From an uncultured Bacteroidales bacterium (GTDB lineage: Bacteria; Bacteroidota; Bacteroidia; Bacteroidales; UBA932): DNA of 7,871 bases. Below are positions 1-6,904 of the stretch, piece after piece (position 1 is the first letter of the stretch; every line of letters begins with the position of its first letter). A program made the position numbers and the translations under genes. The notes beneath the pieces were generated by a model. The model was not told the DNA's origin. It worked only from the letters and a program-made list of their open reading frames with translations, and did no database searches. The stretch is from NCBI GenBank assembly GCA_905236955.1, contig CAJOQW010000177.1, forward strand, positions 1 to 7,871. The letters run 5' to 3'.

Positions 1-49
1 CCATCAACCTATTGGTTATTAGTTTTAGTGTTATTAATTATGTGGTTAG

Positions 50-87
50 ATGAGTTGTTGCCCGTGAGGGTCACAGCTCATTTTTTT
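50..87 (+). terminator. Intrinsic (Rho-independent) terminator of an upstream transcript
   Basis: A hairpin is visible directly. The arm at 50-63 (ATGAGTTGTTGCCC) pairs with 68-81 (GGGTCACAGCTCAT) around the loop GTGA, which in RNA is a GNRA-type tetraloop. The stem has one T-C mismatch (59/72) and two G-T wobbles (55/76 and 60/71). A run of seven T follows at 81-87. This is the classic plus-strand terminator shape, so it most likely ends a gene lying left of the window. Alternatively it could act as an attenuator if a promoter lies further upstream and reads into the DUF3467 operon. Confidence 0.8.
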
Positions 88-93
88 ATTTCC

Positions 94-101
94 TATATTT
101 G
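94..101 (+). promoter_or_regulatory. Possible Bacteroidota -7 promoter element
   Basis: TATATTTG fits the Bacteroidota -7 consensus TAnnTTTG exactly. It lies just after the terminator T-run and 18 nt before the ATG at 120, so transcription would start close to the start codon with a short leader. I do not see a TTTG -33 element at the usual spacing; that zone falls inside the 3' arm of the terminator hairpin. The call rests on the -7 box and the position before a seven-gene operon. Confidence 0.4.
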
Positions 102-119
102 CATCCAAACAGCAATATC

Positions 120-434
120 ATGGCAGAAGAAAAGAAAGTCAACATCAACATCGACCCCTCTCTCGCGGGAGGCACCTATTCCAATCTCGCAATCATCTCC
201 CATTCCCGCAGTGAATTCATACTGGATTTTGCCGCCGCGATGCCCGGTCTGCCCGGGCCTAAGGTAGGCAGCCGCGTGATCATGACCCCAGAGCATGCCA
301 AGAGGCTCCTCAACGCCCTTGCCGAGAATATCGGCAAGTACGAGAGCCAGTTCGGGAAGATAGAGATAGTGCCCGAGCAGCCACGCGGAACATTCAACCT
401 TGCGGATTTCAATCCTGACGGGCCCAAATCGTAA
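120..434 (+). CDS. DUF3467 domain protein
   Basis: Encodes a 104-residue soluble protein that matches the DUF3467 family over its whole length: an NINIDP opening (residues 8-13), then TYSNLAIISHSRSEF (19-33), the LDF...MPG segment (35-43), and VIMTPEHAKRLL (53-64) with a helix ending near KYESQFG. The function of this family is not established. From memory it is common in Bacteroidota and often sits next to core information-processing genes, but the left neighbour is outside the window. I chose the ATG at 120 over the in-frame TTG at 99, because TTG lies in the presumed promoter box and family similarity begins after MAEEKK. There is no Shine-Dalgarno sequence, as is common in this phylum. 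It is the first gene of the operon; its TAA overlaps the kdsC ATG by one base (TAATG). Confidence 0.9.
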   Translation: MAEEKKVNINIDPSLAGGTYSNLAIISHSRSEFILDFAAAMPGLPGPKVGSRVIMTPEHAKRLLNALAENIGKYESQFGKIEIVPEQPRGTFNLADFNPDGPKS

Positions 435-961
435 TGGGATACAGTTGGAAAGATATACGCGCCATAACATTCGATGTGGATGGCGTGATGACCGACGGAG
501 GTCTGATAGCTACCGATGACGGCAGCTATCTGCGCGTGTTCAATGCCAAAGACAGCTTCGCCCTTCGCTTCGCGGCAATGAAAGGCTATATCCTCGCCGT
601 CTTTACGGGGGGGGATACGCCAGGTGTAAGGAATCGCATGCTTAGCGCCGGAGTACCTGAGGAGAATATCCACATGCGTTGCCGCGGCAAACTCGAAGAA
701 TGGATGGCCTTCTGCCGGCAGTACGGATTGGACCCTTCTGAGGTGGTGTATGTCGGCGACGACATCCCGGACCTTCCGGTTGTGAAAGCGGCGGGGATCG
801 GTGCAGTGCCCGCCGACGCGGCCAGGGATGTCTGTGAGGCGGCCGATTATATCTGCGATGCCGACGGTGGCAAGGGCTGCCTGAGGGAAATCGTGGAGAA
901 GGCAATGCGCGCGTCCGGGAAGTGGAAGTTCGACCCGAACATCTTCGAAAAGATATACTGA
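434..961 (+). CDS. kdsC: 3-deoxy-D-manno-octulosonate 8-phosphate phosphatase (KdsC-type HAD phosphatase)
   Basis: A 175-residue C0-type HAD phosphatase expected to remove phosphate from KDO-8-phosphate in the cytoplasm, giving KDO for the LPS inner core. HAD motif I is FDVDGVMTDG, with nucleophile D14 and acid/base D16. The motif II threonine is T58 in FTGGD. The motif III lysine is probably K86. Motif IV is YVGDDIPDLPV (D109, D110, D113). The AADYI...GGKGCLREI tail (137-153) matches the KdsC C-terminus. Length is typical for the family and there is no cap domain. Motif II normally reads S/T-G-R-D/N; here it is TGGD, encoded inside a run of eight G (607-614). The start overlaps the DUF3467 stop (TAATG), implying translational coupling, and maf starts one base after its TGA. 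A related HAD sugar-phosphate phosphatase (for example NeuA-associated) is a less likely alternative. Confidence 0.9.
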   Translation: MGYSWKDIRAITFDVDGVMTDGGLIATDDGSYLRVFNAKDSFALRFAAMKGYILAVFTGGDTPGVRNRMLSAGVPEENIHMRCRGKLEEWMAFCRQYGLDPSEVVYVGDDIPDLPVVKAAGIGAVPADAARDVCEAADYICDADGGKGCLREIVEKAMRASGKWKFDPNIFEKIY

Positions 962-962
962 T

Positions 963-1550
963 ATGGATTTGAAAGGAAAGCATGTAATCCTTGCGAGCGG
1001 ATCCCCTAGAAGGCGCGAGTTGCTGGCAGGGTTGGGTATTGAGTTCGAGGTGGATACGAATACCTGCTTCAAGGAAGACTTCAGCCCCGTAATTCCTCAT
1101 TCCGAAGTCCCCGCCCTCATGTCGGAGGGCAAGAGCCACGGGTTCTGGAGACCTTTGGAAAAAGGCGAGATACTTATAACATCCGATACCATGGTGCTGC
1201 TGGACAAGTTCATAATGGGCAAACCCAGCAGCAGGGAAGAGGCGGAGGACATGCTCCTCAAGCTGTCCGGTCGCGTGCACGAAGTCATTACCGCCGTCAC
1301 CATTCGGGATGCCGTTCATGAAGAGACCGTCACCGATACGACCATGGTCACTTTCCGGGAATTGTCACGGGAGGAGATAGATTATTATATTGATACTTGC
1401 CGTCCCTACGACAAGGCTGGTGCCTATGGCATCCAGGAATGGATAGGCTATGCGGCCTGCACGGGGATAGAAGGCTCTTTTTACAATGTAATGGGCTTCC
1501 CCGTGCATAAAGTTTACGAAGAATTGGTTAAATTTGCAGGTTATGAATAA
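963..1550 (+). CDS. maf: Maf family nucleoside triphosphate pyrophosphatase (probable dTTP/UTP type)
   Basis: A 195-residue cytoplasmic house-cleaning enzyme of the Maf/HAM1-like fold, expected to hydrolyse non-canonical or excess nucleoside triphosphates to monophosphate and pyrophosphate. Family signatures are clear: ILASGSPRRRELL (9-21, triphosphate-binding loop), TSDTMV (73-78, with D75 in the catalytic-aspartate position), GKPSSREEAEDML (86-98), LSGRVHEVITAV (101-112), YDKAGAYGIQ (149-158) and the GIEGSFYNVMGFPV tail (168-181). The usual ADT is SDT here, a mild change. The R, T and Q in the SPRR, SDT and YGIQ motifs favour the dTTP/UTP (YhdE-like) group over the 7-methyl-GTP group, by inference. 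It starts one base after the kdsC stop and overlaps valS by 8 nt. The kdsC-maf pairing is common in Bacteroidota as I recall it. Confidence 0.9.
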   Translation: MDLKGKHVILASGSPRRRELLAGLGIEFEVDTNTCFKEDFSPVIPHSEVPALMSEGKSHGFWRPLEKGEILITSDTMVLLDKFIMGKPSSREEAEDMLLKLSGRVHEVITAVTIRDAVHEETVTDTTMVTFRELSREEIDYYIDTCRPYDKAGAYGIQEWIGYAACTGIEGSFYNVMGFPVHKVYEELVKFAGYE

Positions 1551-4173
1551 TATCTCCGCAAAGTATGATCCTTCCCAGGTGGAAGACAAGTGGTATGCAT
1601 ATTGGATAAAGAACCGCTTCTTCCATTCCGAACCCGACTCCCGCGATCCTTATACCATAGTAATCCCGCCTCCCAATGTGACGGGCATACTCCACATGGG
1701 CCACGTCCTCAACAATACGCTCAACGACGTGCTCATCCGTAAGGCCCGCATGGATGGCAAGAATGCATGCTGGGTCCCGGGAACCGACCACGCATCCATC
1801 GCAACCGAGAGCAAGGTGGTGGCGCGTCTCAAGGAGAAGGGGATCGAGAAGGAGGACATCTCCAGGGAAGAATTCCTTAAGTATGCCTGGGAATGGAAGG
1901 AGGAGCACGGCGGAATCATCCTCGAGCAGCTTCGCAAACTCGGGGCAAGCTGCGACTGGGACCGCACCAAGTTCACCATGGAACCTGCCCTCAGCAAGGC
2001 GGTCATCAACACCTTCGTATATTTTTACAACAAGGGACTCATCTACCGCGGAGTGCGCATGGTCAACTGGGATCCGGAGGGGCATACCGCCGTTTCCGAC
2101 GAGGAGGTTATCCACCAGGAGACCAAGAGCCATCTCTATCATGTGAAATATTTTCTCTCGGACGGCAGCGGGAAGTATCTGACGATAGCCACCACCCGTC
2201 CCGAGACCATCATGGCCGATGCTGCCATCTGCGTCAATCCCAATGACGAAAGGCACGCCTGGCTGCACGGCAAGCAGGTGCTGGTCCCGCTGGTGAACAG
2301 AGCCATACCCGTCATCGAAGACGATTATGTGGACATGGCGTTCGGAACCGGCTGCCTGAAGGTCACCCCCGCCCACGACGCCCACGACTATGAGATAGGC
2401 CTGAGGCACAATCTGCCCATAATGGAAATCATCGACGACCACGGACGCCTCAACGAAAAGGCAGTGGTCTGTGTGGGCCAGGACCGTTTCGAGGCCCGTA
2501 AGAACGTGGTCAAGATGCTTGAAGATGCGGGTAACCTCGACCATATCGAAGATTACACCTCACCGGTCGGGTATTCCGAGCGCACGCATGCCGTCATCGA
2601 GCCGAAGCTCAGTACCCAGTGGTTCCTCAAGATGGAAGACCTTGCGAAGAACGCACTCGATGCAGTGGAAAGCGGCAGGATCAAGCTCATTCCCGAGAAA
2701 TACCGTGCGACCTACCGGCATTGGATGGAGACCGCCCACGACTGGTGCATCTCCCGCCAGCTCTGGTGGGGCCAGCGCATTCCCGCCTGGTATCTGCCGG
2801 ATGGGAGCTATGTGGTTGAAGAAACCCCTGAGAAGGCCCTTGCCGCCGCACAGGAACGCCAGCCAGGCATCACTGCCGCAGATTTGAGGCAGGATGAGGA
2901 CGTGCTTGATACCTGGTTCAGCAGCTGGCTGTGGCCCATGAGTGTATTCGACTCCGACCGTCCCGGTCATCCGGAGTACAAACCCAACAGGGACCTCTCG
3001 TATTACTACCCGACCAACGACCTCGTCACCGGCCCGGACATCATTTTCTTCTGGGTTGCGCGTATGGTCATGGCAGGAGGGGAATTCATGGGGGATGTCC
3101 CGTTCCGCAATGTTTACTTCACGGGTATCGTCCGCGACAAACTCGGACGGAAGATGAGCAAGCAGCTCGGCAACAGCCCGAATCCGCTCGACCTCATTGG
3201 GAAATACGGCGCCGATGCCGTCCGCATCGGTATGTTGCTCTGTTCTTCCGCCGGCAACGACATTTTCTACGATGAAAGCCAGGTTGAGCAGGGGCGCAAT
3301 TTCTGCGGCAAGATATGGAACGCATGGAGGCTCGTGAGCGGTTGGAGCGTAGATGAGGACGCCGCACAGCCCGAAGCATGCAGGGTTGCCGTCAAATGGT
3401 TCGACAACCTTCTTTCCCGCACTATCGACGAAGTTGAGGACAACTATTCCAAGTTCCGTATTTCGGATGCCCTCATGGCTATCTACAGGCTGTTCTGGGA
3501 TTCCTATTGCAGCTGGTTCCTGGAGATGGTCAAGCCCGCATACGGCGAAGCGGTGGACCGCAGGACTTACGACGCTACGGTCAATTTCTTCGAGAAACTG
3601 ATCAAGCTCATACATCCCGTGATGCCGTTCATAACCGAAGAACTCTGGCAGGCCATGGACAATCGCCGCGAGGGAGAAACCATCATGTTCCAGCGTACTC
3701 CGGCGGCGGGGCCCGTGGATTCCTCTTTCCTGAGTGCCTTCGAACTCGTCCAGGGTGCGGTCAATGGCGTCCGTGCCATTAGGGCCCAGAAGCAAATAGC
3801 CCCTAAGCAGAGCCTCGACCTTTACAAGACCGGCGAACTTCCCATGGAACTTTTCCCGGTTCTCGAAAAACTCGCCAATGTCAAGGTCTGCGAAGGAGCG
3901 GCCGAAGGTCCGGTAAGCAGCTTCATCGTAGGCACGCTCCAGTTCAGCGTGCCTCTGAGCGGCTTCGTCGATGCCGGCGAAGAAAGGGCGAAGCTCGAAG
4001 CGGAACTCGCTCACCAGAAAGGTTTCCTCGAAGGTGTTCGCAAAAAGCTTGGCAACGCCAATTTCGTAGCCCATGCTCCCGAGGCCGTGGTGGCTGGCGA
4101 ACGCAAGAAAGAGGCCGATGCCCTGAGCCGTATCGAAGCTCTGGAAAAATCCCTCATGGCTCTAGGAAAATGA
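1543..4173 (+). CDS. valS: Valyl-tRNA synthetase
   Basis: An 876-residue class I aminoacyl-tRNA synthetase that charges tRNA-Val and edits mischarged threonine. Visible landmarks are PPPNVTG (42-48) followed by the HIGH-type HMGH (51-54); GTDHA (80-84); the editing (CP1) domain with TIATTRPET from about 214 and the GCLKVTPAHDAHDYE segment; WCISRQLWWGQRIPAW near 401-416; LDTWFSS near 455-461; and the KMSKS-type loop as KMSKQ (537-541). After the anticodon-binding domain, residues from about 810 form the charged C-terminal coiled coil, with the conserved NFVAHAPEAVVAGER. Length is normal for Bacteroidota enzymes. I chose the ATG at 1543 over the TTG at 1534, because it is a stronger codon and the family N-terminus (KYDPSQVEDKWY) follows directly. 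The start lies inside the last codons of maf (8-nt overlap), and the TGA overlaps the next start as ATGA. Confidence 0.97.
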   Translation: MNNISAKYDPSQVEDKWYAYWIKNRFFHSEPDSRDPYTIVIPPPNVTGILHMGHVLNNTLNDVLIRKARMDGKNACWVPGTDHASIATESKVVARLKEKGIEKEDISREEFLKYAWEWKEEHGGIILEQLRKLGASCDWDRTKFTMEPALSKAVINTFVYFYNKGLIYRGVRMVNWDPEGHTAVSDEEVIHQETKSHLYHVKYFLSDGSGKYLTIATTRPETIMADAAICVNPNDERHAWLHGKQVLVPLVNRAIPVIEDDYVDMAFGTGCLKVTPAHDAHDYEIGLRHNLPIMEIIDDHGRLNEKAVVCVGQDRFEARKNVVKMLEDAGNLDHIEDYTSPVGYSERTHAVIEPKLSTQWFLKMEDLAKNALDAVESGRIKLIPEKYRATYRHWMETAHDWCISRQLWWGQRIPAWYLPDGSYVVEETPEKALAAAQERQPGITAADLRQDEDVLDTWFSSWLWPMSVFDSDRPGHPEYKPNRDLSYYYPTNDLVTGPDIIFFWVARMVMAGGEFMGDVPFRNVYFTGIVRDKLGRKMSKQLGNSPNPLDLIGKYGADAVRIGMLLCSSAGNDIFYDESQVEQGRNFCGKIWNAWRLVSGWSVDEDAAQPEACRVAVKWFDNLLSRTIDEVEDNYSKFRISDALMAIYRLFWDSYCSWFLEMVKPAYGEAVDRRTYDATVNFFEKLIKLIHPVMPFITEELWQAMDNRREGETIMFQRTPAAGPVDSSFLSAFELVQGAVNGVRAIRAQKQIAPKQSLDLYKTGELPMELFPVLEKLANVKVCEGAAEGPVSSFIVGTLQFSVPLSGFVDAGEERAKLEAELAHQKGFLEGVRKKLGNANFVAHAPEAVVAGERKKEADALSRIEALEKSLMALGK

Positions 4174-4580
4174 TACGTTACGAGACAAGTTTCCCTGTCC
4201 GCTATTATGAGTGCGACCCGATGGGCGTTGTGCATCACAGCAACTACCTTCGATATTTCGAGTGTGCCCGCGACGAGATGATAGCATCGTGGGGATATGG
4301 GGTGGAGCAGTGCCAGGCAGACGGGATAACCTTTCCTGTAGTTTCGGCCGAGTTGCGTTTCCACAGGCCTGCGGTTTCCGGGGATATAGTAAGGGTAATA
4401 GCCGAAATACCTAAAATCCCACTTGCGAAACTGGTAGTCAATCAACAAGTAATCAATCAAAAAGCAGAGATTTGTTGTGAGGGTATAATCACCCTTGGTT
4501 TCCTGTCTTCCGTTACCGGTCGTCCGGTGCGCTGCCCCGATAAGATGCTCGCCCTCCTGCAGGCTGCGGGCGCGGAGTAA
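4170..4580 (+). CDS. YbgC/FadM-like acyl-CoA thioesterase (hotdog fold)
   Basis: A 136-residue single-domain 4HBT hotdog protein that probably hydrolyses acyl-CoA or another acyl thioester in the cytoplasm. The N-terminal signature VRYYECDPMGVVHHSNYLRY (10-29) carries the family catalytic aspartate at D16, followed by the FECARDEM helix (30-37). The middle shows the ELRFHRPAVSGDIVRV hotdog strand region (61-76). Substrate cannot be read from the sequence. In Proteobacteria YbgC is associated with tol-pal, but no tol-pal genes are present here, so I do not transfer that symbol. The start is the ATGA overlap with the valS stop, and the next gene starts 3 nt after its TAA. Around 4433-4465 the coding sequence becomes locally AT-rich and contains a near repeat (TCAATCAA twice), encoding VVNQQVINQ. 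Confidence 0.88.
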   Translation: MIRYETSFPVRYYECDPMGVVHHSNYLRYFECARDEMIASWGYGVEQCQADGITFPVVSAELRFHRPAVSGDIVRVIAEIPKIPLAKLVVNQQVINQKAEICCEGIITLGFLSSVTGRPVRCPDKMLALLQAAGAE

Positions 4581-4583
4581 TCC

Positions 4584-6362
4584 ATGGTAAGCATAAACAA
4601 TCTCACGGTTGCGTTCGGCAGTTTCACGCTGCTGGACAATATCAATTTCCATATCTCCGACGGGGACAAGATAGGCCTGGTCGGAAAGAACGGAGCGGGG
4701 AAGAGTACCATAATGAAGATCATCATGGGCTTGGAAAAACCGGATTCGGGCCGTGTGGAGATGCCCCGGGAGCAGACAATAGGTTATCTGCCCCAGATGA
4801 TGGAGCATCACAGGGGCAAGTCCGTCCTGGATGAGGTAAAGGGCTCATGTCCCGAAGCCGCCCCGGGACAGGCCGAAAAGATACTGCATGGCCTCGGCTT
4901 CCTTCCGGACGAACTTTCACGCCCTACCGAAACCTTCTCGCAAGGTTGGAACATGCGTATGGAACTCGCAAAGATCCTTCTCCGCAAGCCGGGTCTCCTG
5001 CTCCTTGATGAACCGACCAACCACCTGGACATAGAGTCGATAGAATGGCTGGAAGACTATTTGAAGGCATATAGGGGATCGATCCTGGTTGTTTCGCACG
5101 ACAGGAAGTTCCTCGACGGCGTGACAAAACGTACTGTGGAGATCATGCTGGGACATCTGTACGACTACAAGGTTCCGTATTCCCAATACGTGGAACTTCG
5201 CAAGGAACGTATCGCCCAGCAGACGGCCGCGTATGAAAACCAGCAGAAGATGATTGCCAAGACCGAGGATTTCATCCGCACGTTCCGCTATAAGCCGACC
5301 AAGAGCAATCAGGTTCAGAGCAGGATGAAGGCGCTTGAAAAGTTGGAGAGGATAGAGATAGACGAGACCGACAATACGACGCTCAGGGTCAAATTTCCGC
5401 CGGCTTCCCGCACAGGAGATATTGTTTACAAATGTGAAAAAATGGCCGCAGGATACCCTGGAAAGCAGGTTTTCAGTGATGCGGACATAGAGATAAAGAG
5501 GGGAGAGAAAGTGGCTTTCGTCGGCAGGAACGGAGAGGGGAAGACCACTATGATGAGGGTGATAGCCGGGGAGTTGGAACCGCTAGGCGGATTATCTAAA
5601 GTCGGGCATAATGTCAATTTGGGTTACTACGCTCAGAATCAGGAAGATGTGCTTGACGATAGCGAGACTGTGTGGAGTACTGTAGAGAGAGTTGCGCCAG
5701 CTGAGATGCGTACACGCCTCAGGGATCTTCTGGCTCAGTTCCTCTTCAGGGGAGATGATATCGACAAGAGGGTGAAGGTGCTCAGCGGCGGCGAAAGGGC
5801 GAGGCTGGGACTTGCCCGGATGATGCTCCAGAGTCACAATGTCCTTGCCTTGGACGAGCCTACCAACCATATGGATATACGCAGCAAGGATATCCTGAAA
5901 CAGGCTCTGAAGGCGTTTGACGGCACAATGGTGGTGGTTTCCCATGACAGGGATTTCCTTGACGGGCTGGTGGACAAGTTGTACGAGTTCCGGGGAGGGA
6001 GAGTCAAGGAACACCTGGGCGGTGTTCAGGATTTTCTGCGGAAACTCAAGCTCGAGACCCTCCATGACCTCGAAAGGAGCGAGGCTCCAAATCTGTCGGC
6101 ACTCCCCGGTCAGGCACCGGCCGATAGTCCGAAAATAAGCTTTGAGAAGCTAAAGGCAAAATCTAAAGAAGAGAAGAAGATAAAGAATCGTATCTCCTTT
6201 TTAGAAAGCGAAATAGCTAAAGGCGAAAAACGAATGAAAGCCATAGAATCAGTGCTTGCCGCACCCAAGGCGGAAGATGATATCATTGAACTCACCAGAG
6301 AATATCTGGAAATTAAACGCTATGTCGATGCCTGGACAGACGAATGGGGGACCCTGCTATGA
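4584..6362 (+). CDS. ABC-F family ATPase (ribosome-associated type)
   Basis: A 592-residue protein with two ATP-binding cassettes and no membrane segments, as in ABC-F proteins that act on the ribosome E site. Cassette 1 has Walker A GKNGAGKST (34-42), signature FSQGWNMRM (118-126), Walker B LLLLDEPTNHLD with E143, and switch H172. The interdomain linker (about 195-275) is rich in charged residues, like the P-site tRNA-interacting linker of the family. Cassette 2 has Walker A GRNGEGKTT (314-322), a canonical LSGGERARL (400-408), Walker B LALDEPTNHMD with E425, and H454. Residues 515-592 form a lysine/glutamate-rich C-terminal coiled coil. Both catalytic glutamates are intact, so it should be an active ATPase. 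Which subfamily it belongs to (Uup, YdiF/YfmR or YheS-like) is undecided, and nothing here points to antibiotic resistance. A GGAG lies 6 nt before the ATG, although it overlaps the preceding stop region. The TGA overlaps the next gene as ATGA. Confidence 0.94.
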   Translation: MVSINNLTVAFGSFTLLDNINFHISDGDKIGLVGKNGAGKSTIMKIIMGLEKPDSGRVEMPREQTIGYLPQMMEHHRGKSVLDEVKGSCPEAAPGQAEKILHGLGFLPDELSRPTETFSQGWNMRMELAKILLRKPGLLLLDEPTNHLDIESIEWLEDYLKAYRGSILVVSHDRKFLDGVTKRTVEIMLGHLYDYKVPYSQYVELRKERIAQQTAAYENQQKMIAKTEDFIRTFRYKPTKSNQVQSRMKALEKLERIEIDETDNTTLRVKFPPASRTGDIVYKCEKMAAGYPGKQVFSDADIEIKRGEKVAFVGRNGEGKTTMMRVIAGELEPLGGLSKVGHNVNLGYYAQNQEDVLDDSETVWSTVERVAPAEMRTRLRDLLAQFLFRGDDIDKRVKVLSGGERARLGLARMMLQSHNVLALDEPTNHMDIRSKDILKQALKAFDGTMVVVSHDRDFLDGLVDKLYEFRGGRVKEHLGGVQDFLRKLKLETLHDLERSEAPNLSALPGQAPADSPKISFEKLKAKSKEEKKIKNRISFLESEIAKGEKRMKAIESVLAAPKAEDDIIELTREYLEIKRYVDAWTDEWGTLL

Positions 6363-6892
6363 AATGTTCCCAGAAGATATCGGTAAAAGGCAACAGGCTT
6401 TCGTTCTGGGAGCGTGGCGGCCATGGACGCTGGGAATGCGTTTTGGAATGCTATTGCGGGCACGGCCGGAACGGTTTTTCCTTGTCCAAGGAAGAAGGGG
6501 ATGGGTGTACTCCATTGGGCGTTTTCCCCCTTATCATGACATTCGGCTTTTCTGAAAAGGCCTTGGGAGGCCTTCCGTACCGCAAAATCGGTCCGGAGTC
6601 ATATTGGTCGGGTGAGGAAGTGGATTATAACCGCTGGGTAGAAGTGCCTGCAGGGACCAGATCCATGTCCAGGAGTGAGCATCTGGAGGACTATCCCGTC
6701 CAGTATAAATATTCGGCAGTTATCGGCTATAATACCTCCGATCCCGAGTGGGGGGCCGGTTCCGCTATTTTCTTCCATTGCAAGGGACCGGCGGGTTGGC
6801 CTACAGCCGGATGCATAAGCGCACCGGAAGATGCGGTGCGCCTCATTCTGTCGCGCTGCACTCCCGGTGCGCTTATCCAGATTGTTCCCTGA
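6359..6892 (+). CDS. L,D-transpeptidase (YkuD-fold) family protein without a signal peptide
   Basis: A 177-residue protein with the YkuD / L,D-transpeptidase catalytic fold (COG3786-like by recognition). Evidence is EGDGCTPLGVFPL (46-58), typical of the family N-terminal half, and the active-site block FFHC...PTAGCIS, with His140, Thr149, Gly151 and putative catalytic Cys152, followed by the helix APEDAVRLIL. Classical members form 3-3 peptidoglycan cross-links or attach proteins to the wall from outside the cytoplasmic membrane. This one lacks a signal peptide, lipobox or membrane helix, and an in-frame TAA at 6314-6316 rules out a substantial N-terminal extension. It has eight cysteines (3, 27, 31, 33, 50, 141, 152, 167). 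I chose the ATG at 6359 because it forms an ATGA overlap with the ABC-F stop; an ATG at 6344 would add five residues. It is the last gene of the operon, 12 bp from a convergent gene. Substrate and site of action are unknown. Confidence 0.82.
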   Translation: MKCSQKISVKGNRLSFWERGGHGRWECVLECYCGHGRNGFSLSKEEGDGCTPLGVFPLIMTFGFSEKALGGLPYRKIGPESYWSGEEVDYNRWVEVPAGTRSMSRSEHLEDYPVQYKYSAVIGYNTSDPEWGAGSAIFFHCKGPAGWPTAGCISAPEDAVRLILSRCTPGALIQIVP

Positions 6893-6904
6893 AGATAGGG
6901 GGAA

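Noticed and set aside
2..22. Possible last codons of an upstream gene ending in TAG at 20-22
   Set aside because: Only six codons are visible and all frames are AT-rich here, so the identity or reality of a gene end cannot be supported, although the terminator implies some upstream transcript.
1..267. Open plus-strand frame from the window edge through 267, with an ATG at 28 and a hydrophobic beginning
   Set aside because: It runs through the terminator hairpin and the DUF3467 gene in another frame, and the DUF3467 protein matches its family over its full length. The downstream translation is low-complexity and unlike a real protein.
176..1072. Minus-strand open frame opposite DUF3467, kdsC and maf
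   Set aside because: Antisense shadow without family motifs; all three plus-strand genes show intact motifs.
2560..4074. Long minus-strand open frame of about 504 codons opposite valS
   Set aside because: It is the antisense shadow of a GC-rich, highly conserved gene. The translation shows no recognisable domain and valS is unambiguous.
4436..4463. Near-duplicate TCAATCAA repeats in the thioesterase gene
   Set aside because: Short, AT-rich and in frame, encoding VNQQVINQ within an otherwise normal hotdog domain; no sign of insertion or mobile-element footprint.
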